64,000 nt of DNA from Acanthococcus lagerstroemiae (taxonomy: Eukaryota; Arthropoda; Insecta; Hemiptera; Eriococcidae). Positions 56,191 to 64,000 of the stretch are shown piece after piece. The stretch's first letter is position 1, and each line of letters starts with the position of its first letter. Where the stretch lies: NCBI GenBank assembly GCA_031841125.1, contig CM063112.1, positions 29,848,603-29,912,602 of the forward strand, read 5' to 3'. The notes under the pieces were generated by a model. That model saw nothing but the letters and a program-made list of their open reading frames with translations, searched no databases and was not told the origin of the DNA. Both the position numbers and the translations under genes were made by a program.

Positions 56191-58060
56191 AACCCGTAGT
56201 AACCTATACAAAACTTTTATTTTTTTCAAATTCGATTCAGATGGCCCTCGATGTATATGTTATGTGTCTTACGTTTTTTTTTTGACAAAGATATCAACAT
56301 TATTTGCTTTTTTGCCATAGACCTACTACAAATGTCTTTTATTCGACGTACTGATCGAGCACTATTCTTTTAATCAGGAAACACCATTGATTCTGATTTC
56401 CGTTTTATTTGTTTGTATACGAGTATAAAACATTTTACATTTCTGAGTGAAGCTGACAAAACTTTCCAGACCGGATGTGAAAAAGTCAAGAGACCGAGGA
56501 CCAAGTTGAAGTATTTCGAAATGCTGAATACGACTTGAAAAAGATTCTCTGTTCGAAAGATTCCCGCGTGGTGTTTGGGACGAACCTTCAGTCACCAAGA
56601 GAAGCACTCCTCCCACATTCCCTCCTTCGGAAAACACGAATAATGGAGGAGCAAGAACTGAAGACGGAGGTGAACGAGAAAAATTTAAGATTAGTTTCCT
56701 AAACTTCATCTTTTTGACGGACGAAATTGAAAAACTTCCACAATTATAATTACAATCGAAATATTAGTGAAATAGATAATACAGTATTATATGATGAATG
56801 TCTGCTGTCAGAAAGTGAGAACATTTTTAAAGAAGAAATGACCATCCATAATTTCTGGACCGAAGTATTTCTTTTGAAATATGATTCAGGACTTGAAAAG
56901 AATCTTCATCTATACATTATTTTTCAAATTCGTGCGTAATAGTTTTTTTTTCTGTTCTCCGCTTCGAATATTTGAATTGTGAGTTGAATGTGCTTCGTGG
57001 AAAAGAAAATAATAACGAGAATTTTGTTCCGGCAGTGTATATAGCCCCACAAAAATTGGCACACAAGAGACTGTAACTCTTGAAATTTTGGTCATTTTTT
57101 CAATTTTCTTGAGGAAAAGTTTGAGTGGCTATCCTGCCATTGGGACTCCCTGAGACTTTTAGGACATTCGTCAGTATGCCCTGTTGACCGAATATCCCAA
57201 AATGCAGCTTAGCAACATTTCTTCTCGAACTCAGCCTCTTCTTCAACTAATTTTCTCGCGCTGCACGTGCACTGGCCGGATGCGAGCCCTTGAGCAGAGT
57301 GCGAACCGTGTTACTTCAACAGCCGTTTAAAGTTATTATTTCGCACGAGTGCATCCTCTACACTCGCTAATAATTGGAAGAAAAAAAAAGAGCGAAAAAA
57401 TGGTGGAAACCGTCGAATGATGGATGGTTGGTAATAAACCATCATCAGCGGTAGTATAACCGGCTCTCTGCGTCTCTGTGCCTCAGAAATTAACAAAAGA
57501 AGCTGCGCCGCGTTCCTTCGCGTGTTTTCATCGACGAAAAGCGGATTGCCGAAACTGCCATTCATTTTCGACTAACTTATTACTTAGCATGATGGAAAAA
57601 AGACGAGAGAGAAGGCGAAGTTTTTCGCAGAGAAAAAAAATCTCTTTATACTGCGACGACGTCGTATTCAATAGAGAAAAACGGGAAAAAGAAAAGGAGC
57701 GAAAGAAATACGGTCGAGAACAGAGAAATATAATTTCTTATGAAAAATTTCTTGCCAAAATGTCGTTAGCATTCTGGTAGCCGGAGATAAAAGGAAGTCT
57801 TTCTTTTCTCCGTTTCGCCGGCTAAAAAACGCGCGCAGCCAAGTTTTCACAGACAAATTTTGCCTTTTTTTTTTTCTTCTTCAAAAGTCAATTTACTCGA
57901 GATTAATTTTCGAATAATGTCGCCAGTTCGCTCGAGAGTTTTGTGTACTCTGTATGGTCGTATTTGACCGGCGTAATTAAAATGTTTCCAGTAATAAGTA
58001 TTTTTCATTTCCGCCGAGATAATGTCGGACGCCTGTGTCCTCGTAATGAGTTTGGCTGAT
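56190..58060. other. No gene recognised
   Basis: Frames of 60-111 codons occur on both strands without known motifs. The 100-codon frame at 57,478 is Lys/Arg/Glu-rich because of purine-rich sequence. Parts of 57,200-58,000 are less repetitive and could be host flank. Confidence 0.3.
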
Positions 58061-58074
58061 CTTTCAAAGTAATA

Positions 58075-58315
58075 ATGTCGAGAATAGACTTGAAAGATCT
58101 CAGTCAAGCCAGAAATAGTCTTAAAACAAATCTCCAAGCTTCTTACAAATGATAAAAACATGTTCAGAAGTTTAAAAAAATACTAAACAAGATCTGAGAA
58201 GCCTCAAAGAATCTCAGAGTTGTAGACCTATCTTGATGAATGTTATAAACTGTAAAAATAATCTAAAAGAGCCCGAAATAGGTAACATAGGAATAAACAA
58301 ATATCTCAATGATTT
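58075..58315. repeat. Second copy of the dispersed repeat at 10,800-11,000
   Basis: Shared phrases are TTACAAATGATAAAAACATG / TTAGAAATGATTAAAACATG, GAATCTCAGA / GAGTCTCAGA, and AATAGGTAACATAGGAAT / AATAGGTGACATAGCGAT. It ends exactly where the Helitron-like end begins. Confidence 0.55.
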
Positions 58316-58560
58316 TTATCTCTCTACTATATAAAATTAGTCTGTTTGTTGGTTTGTTAGAGGTTGGCGGGTGAACCATAAGAACTGAAGGGTTCGTACT
58401 TTCTGGATGTGTTCGTACGAACCCGGAATAGGTTTTAGGCTATGAAAATCTCGGTACCCTAATAAGGAGGGAACTTCATTATATGATGTTCAAATTTGGT
58501 GGCTGTAGCTGTCTACCTTTAGAAATTATTAGGGGGTTGAAAATCTCAAATTTCCAAAAC
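58316..58560 (+). mobile_element. Helitron-like 5' end
   Basis: TCTCTACTATATAAAATTAG followed by GTCTGTTTGTTGGTTTGTT is the typical 5' terminus of animal Helitrons, and it is preceded by A. The following ~150 bp match, inverted, 26,460-26,610, where they adjoin a Helitron helicase relic. No CTRR end with a preceding hairpin was found downstream, so the 3' limit is unknown. Confidence 0.6.
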
Positions 58561-59037
58561 GAGCTCAAAATGTCTCATTATTACTTGTAAATCTGACTTG
58601 AGGCGACCATAATACACGTGGATATTATTTCGTACTCATTTATGTGCCACACGGCCCATTTTAAACCATGTATCACCTCCAAAAGCCCTAAAATTTCAGT
58701 GTTTGAAAACTATGTTCAGCATTTCTTCTAAATATCCGATTGACTTAATTTCTGAAGACACCAAGATCTTCCTCTGAATAACACAAATATGAAGCAGTAA
58801 ACTGCAAATAGGTCACGACCCTCTCCGACTGAACGCAAATTTGCATTCGTAAATTTCCGTAAATTTCAGTAGCGTTTCTTACGGAATATTTTCGAGCAAA
58901 AACCGGCTAGCTGCTACACGGCGAATCGTCTATGAACACACGCTTACTCGGATACGCGCACCCCCCCCCCCCCCACACACACACAACAACAAAGTTTTGG
59001 TACCTAAGTACAAAATGTAAATGTGACTATTCTTCTA

Positions 59038-59068
<31 letters not shown>

Positions 59069-60200
59069 TAGCAATCATTAGTCAAAACTGCACGTAAAAA
59101 TGTGTCCTGTGCAGGGATGGGCAAAATCTAGGAACTCCAAGATTTAAATCCAGAATTCAAACACTGATTTCGAATCTTCATTCAACTCCGAATGTGGCGC
59201 CAAAATTCAAGATGCATTTATAAACTGAGCTAAATTAAACTTTTCTTTATCTTGAAAAATCGAATACAGTATCAGAGAATTTTCCGGGGTGAGGATTTTG
59301 AAGGTTTTATTTGAATGTTCACAGGTCCCAATTTAGGACCCTTTTTTCATTTAAACTGGGAACGTTAAATTTTTGGATCCAAATCGAAGTCTAATCAAAT
59401 ATTTGATACAATTTTCGAAATCAGTAACCTAAAAAACTCCAGTTTTGATATTTTGTTCAATTAAAAGAAAAAAAGAAGTCATTTTTGTTGTATTAAATCA
59501 CCAATTCTAATCCTTGTTCCAGTCAAATATTCATATTTTACGTGTATGAATGCGTAAAGTTTCTCTATCGCGGTATACTTGTACACACGTTCTTTTAGAG
59601 GCTCGTAATTGTTCTTGGTCGCATGCAAGTGTACTCATTTTTAAAATCACAATATTCTCTAAATTTCCCTCTTTCCAGTTATACCAAACATGACTACCGT
59701 ACCCTTCATTTTCACCCCCCCTGGAGCGCGTTAAAGCTTCAAAAATCTGAAAAAAAGTGTAAAGTTACCCCAGTTGACAGTATTTTAAAATAAATGATCG
59801 AGCTGATGGCAAAAATCTTGAAAATTTATTTTCCCTTCTATACTGCTGCGTTCTCCTGATATTTTGAAAAATTCCTCATAATAATCAAACTCATTTAAAA
59901 GTCATAAACATACTCGTAAAATAAGATAAGCTGAAAATATTAAAAATTGCTGTTTTTGACACAGTTTTTCATTTTTTTACAAGTTGGTCGATTCTTAGGA
60001 GATTTTTCAAGGACGGATTCGTATTTACGACATCAAAAAATACAGAAATTATATGTATTTTCATATTTTAGCATTTTTCGTGCAGAACTGTGTAATCAAT
60101 GCAAAAATTAAAAAACGCGCCTAGAAGTACTTATTTTCAAATCTGGAGAAAGCTGCCCCCTCAGCCTGTGCTATTCGGACTTACAGCTTGCCCCCTGATG
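58560..60200. other. No gene recognised; simple repeats and one hAT-like end
   Basis: 58,965-58,990 is a C15 then CA repeat, and 59,040-59,065 a T run of about 25. 59,112-59,125 (CAGGGATGGGCAAA) resembles a hAT-type end without a partner. No coding signal. Confidence 0.4.
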
Positions 60201-61956
60201 GAACATGCTATATGCCAACAACATACTTTTGAAAATCGTCTGTCCATTTGTTCTTTTATCTCCCTCTATGTCCTTTCTTATATTTCCAGTACCAAAATGT
60301 GCTTTTCGTTACTCACTTCTTGATAGACGATTTGCCCAGTCCTATTTTCTAGTTAAACGTATTTCAACCTGTTACTATTGTTTGGTAACCTTTTTTTAAT
60401 TTCTTTAATACCTAATTTTACTATTTGTTCAACCTTCAGCATGGATTTTCTATCTTGTTTTACACTGTTCTTATCCTTCAAATTCAAGGCCCAAATCTGG
60501 GACTCATAACATGAAACAGGGACAACACCGGAATTAAATACTTTTGATTTTATATTAGCTCAAAGGTTACGTTTAAAAATTCTCTTAAACACAAGTATTT
60601 TTTTCTAACATAAATTGACTCTACTTTTTGTATCTTTTTTGCATCTATGTACTAGAAAAGTTATATCCTAAATAAATCTCATCCTCAGTTTTTTGATCGT
60701 TTCACCATCAATTTTCATTTTATTTTCATATTCAGTATTAGCAGTATATGTAACCTAGAATTATAAAATGTGCCTCTGGTATCGAAAAATCGTTTTTCAC
60801 TTTCTTGACAATTCTTATAGAAAAAAAAACACGATTTTTCGAATGAAACAAATTGCAGCTTCCTATCTTTATTAGTTTTTCCACAAATTGCATTTAAATA
60901 TTACGTGAAAAGTTTAAAAACATCCGTTGTCATAGCGTTGTGTGAAATGGGCTATGGGAATGATGGAGGGTTGTCATAGCAACGAGTAAACGCATCACCG
61001 CAGATGTACACGCTATGTACATCTGTGCACACTCCTACCACGATCTCATCATTATACTCGTTTATCTCAAAAACCTGTCTTCGCACGAGAGGCACATTTC
61101 ATGATTCCAGGTCACATATTTGTTTTGTTCATATTTATTCCAAGTTTGGCCCGGTTTTCTCTTTCATTTACGTCTCACAGCATAAATTCTAATTCTTCCC
61201 TCGAATGAGCTATTAGTACAACCACATCTACGAAGCGTAAATTATTCAATTTTCTATCATTAATGTCCAATCCCCTACCGTCCTATGAAAAACTCCTAGA
61301 AATCTCCTATAAAGCACAATGCTGGGGAGAGGGAATCACCCTGTTTTACTTCTCTCAAAAGTTTGAATTTTTTCCCTTCCACGTCTGTATCAATATAGGC
61401 AACAGCATTTTTATAGAATTTATTTTATTAACAAGATGTAACATTTAGGATGTACTTGACCTGTCATTGCTTCAAGTAGGAATGAATGTCTTATCGTGTC
61501 GAAGGCCTTTGTATAATCCATGGAGGCGAGTGTAATTCAGCGTCATATTTCTGGCATTCCTCTATCATTTTATTTATTATACACAACTTTATTATCTTGG
61601 AGAAACCTGACCTAAATGCTGCTTGTTCTTCAGATTGTGTGGTTTTATAATGCTTCTTAATTCTATAATTAAAAGTTTTCACAAAAATGTTCGCAAGATT
61701 TGAAATTAAACTTATCGGTCTGTACTCTTTTATCAGGTGTTTTTCTCCTTTATAAAAAATTAAAAATGAATGGTTCGAGATGAGATAACATCCTACGTAC
61801 AAAAATCTACATTCCATCAGAACTACTCTGTTTTTCAATTTTTTTATCTCACAATTCACAATTTTCTTCAATTTCATCATTAGTAGAACTTTTGAGTAAT
61901 TCGAAAATTGAATTTCGGATACTATTAGACTAAGATGTTTTTTTTTTTTTCTCACT
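60200..61956 (-). mobile_element. RTE-like retrotransposon RT, minus strand, interrupted by a TIR element
   Basis: From 61,955 downward: YRPISLISNLANIFVKTFNY and QAAFRSGFSKIIKL, then in another frame MDYTKAFDTIRHSF (first catalytic Asp). REVKQGDSLSPALF and LNNLRFVDVVVLIAHSREEL follow, with A-D-D decayed to V-D-V. LGINMNKTN comes just before the TIR element at 60,750-61,115. Beyond it are ENKMKIDGETIKKLRM and VFNSGVVPVSCYESQIWALN. Frames shift repeatedly. The catalytic box is ruined. Confidence 0.8.
60750..61115. mobile_element. 366-bp MITE of the 17,130-18,650 family, nested in an RT
   Basis: The ends GTAACCTAGAATTATAAAAT and, inverted, GTGACCTGGAATCATGAAAT are flanked by ATAT on both sides (60,746-60,749; 61,116-61,119). 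The interior (CATAGCGTTGTGTGAAA, AACGAGTAAACGCATCACC, GATGTACACGCTATGTACAT) matches 17,200-17,430 in reverse. Removing it rejoins the RT sequence at 61,116 and 60,749, which supports a discrete insertion. Confidence 0.8.
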
Positions 61957-62200
61957 GGTCGGCAACAGACCTCTTAGTGACGTAATGTTATATATCTATT
62001 GAGGTTGTTGGATCGTTTAAACCTAGAGGGAGTTATGTCAAAACTAGAGGGAAAAGACTATATCAAAATTTTGTTCCGTTACAAAAGACGTTAACTACAC
62101 GAAATTGAAATTTCGAAGACAATTTAAATTTATTAATACATCTTACAAAGAGTTTTTAAGGCTATCTGGATGTATTCCAAATTACGCGGTCTCGGTTGTC
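61957..62200. other. Short gap between two minus-strand RT elements
   Basis: AT-rich, no frame or repeat recognised. Confidence 0.3.
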
Positions 62201-64000
62201 TCAACATCAGGACTCGAAGTTAATGACAAACAAATAAACATTTGTCGTCAATCTAAGAAATTTAGAACGTAATTTTCGTAAATCGTATTTTTTTATTAAG
62301 GTAGGGTCATCAGGTCGATAATTATGTATTAATTTTTCCACGGATTTTGCCCCCATTATTTTTTGTTGGGAGACAAGATGCGTACTTTCTTGTCGACCCT
62401 CCTCGAGTCTTAATTCTTTGATTTTGGTTTTGTCCATTAGTTTAAGTGCCATTATACTTTTTAGCATGCTGTTTTGTGTTGATAGTAGTTTTTTAGCTTC
62501 CGCCGCAGTCGTTGTCCATGTTTGTGCTCCGTACAGTAGTATAAAATAAATACAGGATTCTAGCATCCTTATTTTTGATTTCATTTTCATTTTTCCCTCA
62601 AAGATGGATCTTAGCGCCCAATACCCCCTCCAAGCCCTATCACGTCCAACCTGCAGTTCTTTACCCACTTTATTTTTAAATGTGAAGATCTGTCCCAAGT
62701 ACATGAAGTCTTCCTGTTTTTCTATGCTGAGCTTACCAATGAAAATTTTTCCACCATTTTTATTACTCATGTACTTCGTTTTTGCTCCATTATTTCCAAA
62801 CCCGCTTTGGTTCTCTCCACCATCAGATCATCCACCATTTTTTGGACTTCCTCCTTCCGCTCGCTTATTAATACTATGTCATCTGCAAATCTTAAGTGTT
62901 TCAGAAATTTGTCATCCACTTTTGTTCCGTAATTTTCTAGTTTAATTTTCTAAAACTTCCTCGAGTAGTGCAGTGAATAAGTTGGGTGACAGGGAATCCC
63001 CCTGTTTTACTCCTCAGCGTACCATAAATGTGTCCCCTTTTTTATCCAGGTTGATATAAGCTTGAGTATTTTTATACAAGCGTTTTAAAATTTTTAACAT
63101 CTTATTGTTTATCCCTTGTTTTGCCAGGGTGTCCCATGGGTATGTGTGACTTATTGTGTCGAACGCCTTTTGGAAGTCCACGAATACCAGATGCACTCCC
63201 ATTTGGTACTCGTTCGCTTTCTCCAATAACTGGTTTAAAGTGTATAATATTATGTTCTGTTGTGGATATTCCCCTCCTAAATCTTGCTTGCTCTGGGGGT
63301 TGATTTTCGTCTAATCGCGAGTATATTCTTTTTTTAATAATTTTCATGAAGGCCTTGCCTACGTTGGAGGATAGACTGATGGGTCTGAAGCTGTTCAATT
63401 GGGTCTTATCCCCTTTCTTATGTAGTAAAATGTTTTCGGTTATTTTTCACGGTTTTAGTGCTATACCTTGATTTAACATTTGATTGAAGATAAATGCAAG
63501 TGGGCCCGCTAGTGTTACCGCGAAAATATTCAGTGTATAGTTGTCAATTTTATCTCGACCTGGGGCTTTGCCCCTTTTCAGTATTTTCAACGTGTCCTCG
63601 ACTTCTCTTCTCAGGATGGGGTGGGGAAGCTCATCTTCATCCAAATCCTCCGCATCTATGTTCTCTCTTTCCTGTTTCTCCCTTCCTGGCTGCATCTCGT
63701 TGTGGGGGAGATAAAGATTACTGTACAAGTCTGTTGCAATTTTTACTCTGTCCGTTACTATAATGTTCCTTATGAAATTCCTCAGACCTATTGTTAGTTT
63801 TTTTTTCCTTATAAGGCTCTTTCCTCATTTTCTTTGAAAATCATGTTTCCTCAATTATTTCCTCCACCTTCCTTGCTTCGTACTTCTTGCAGTCCCCTTT
63901 TATTTCTCTCCTTACTAGCTTTTGCATCTCTGAGCACTCGACCTTTTGTTGTTTGGACATCTTCTCAATTTTCCTCATTTCTTTTCGTTTTTAACGAGAT
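62200..64000 (-). mobile_element. RTE-like retrotransposon, linker to thumb, runs off the window
   Basis: On the minus strand: Lys-rich linker with LVRREIKGDCKKYEARKVEE (about 63,950-63,850), then LKILKRGKAPGRDKIDNYTL and PLAFIFNQML (63,728-63,447). Next come RPISLSSNVGKAFMKIIKKR and QARFRRGISTTEH, then VFVDFQKAFDTISHTYPWDT (first catalytic Asp), GDSLSPNLF and LKHLRFADDIVLISERKEEV (intact DD). A 187-codon thumb frame follows (62,770-62,207: FMYLGQIFTFKNKVGKELQV, LLYGAQTWT). Four or five frameshifts or stops separate the blocks. It is the most complete RT in the window, but not functional as read. The endonuclease lies beyond the window. Confidence 0.88.

Noticed and set aside
57478..57780. 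100-codon Lys/Arg/Glu-rich frame
   Set aside because: Composition follows purine-rich sequence. No domain, and an antisense frame is open too.

Overview
This window is eukaryotic, repeat-dominated intergenic DNA. Degenerate non-LTR retrotransposon fragments dominate, most of them of the RTE-like 'endonuclease-reverse transcriptase' type that is abundant in arthropods. Around them lie hAT-like, pogo-like, Mutator-like and Helitron debris, and a large block of tandem repeats. I see no complete host gene, rRNA or true tRNA gene. An arthropod, perhaps a hemipteroid insect, is my best guess. It rests only on the mix of mobile-element families, so it is weak.

The dominant structure is a giant inverted repeat from about 28,376 to 54,486. 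Its symmetry axis is at base 40,582 and it has essentially no spacer. The left arm is about 12.2 kb and the right arm about 13.9 kb. From the axis outward, each arm holds about 1.1 kb of unique sequence, a ~45-bp-based 'GGAATCATCC' tandem array, a ~115-bp satellite, an 18-bp AC-rich minisatellite, more satellite, a ~1-kb unique segment, further alternating arrays, a spacer with a CTATCGA/TCGATAG dyad, about 1.2 kb of unique sequence, and finally a reverse-transcriptase fragment. The arms differ by roughly 1% in the parts I compared by eye and about 3% at the outer tips. They also differ in array copy number, by a ~364-bp segment found only on the left, and by a 2.4-kb tandem duplication found only on the right. 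A retrotransposon head (27,249-28,320) lies outside the left tip. A retrotransposon tail runs outward from the right tip, followed by a second copy of the head sequence in the same orientation.

Left flank (1-28 kb). RTE-like fragments lie at 1-1660, 2590-4160, 15,533-15,700, 22,400-23,430 and 24,428-24,640. An R1-like ORF2 C-terminus is at 14,690-15,190, a copia-like vestige at 11,950-12,057 and a tRNA-derived SINE-like sequence at 15,700-15,920. Short DNA elements with recognisable ends sit at 1729-2118, 9499-9767, 13,079-13,582, 17,130-18,650 and 20,173-20,495. A FLYWCH/MULE transposase relic is at 21,436-21,850. A long-TIR element with an acidic protein tail spans 23,506-25,105. A Helitron helicase relic is at 26,590-26,960.

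Right flank (55-64 kb). A degenerate RT lies at 55,690-56,190 and a Helitron-like 5' end at 58,316. Two minus-strand RTE-like elements follow. The first (60,200-61,956) is interrupted by a 366-bp TIR element of the same family as the one at 17,130-18,650. The second (62,200-64,000) runs off the window.

No operon-like or pathway logic links these features. The window is a record of nested insertion, inverted duplication and tandem amplification. The key question is whether the giant palindrome is physically real or an assembly or amplification product.
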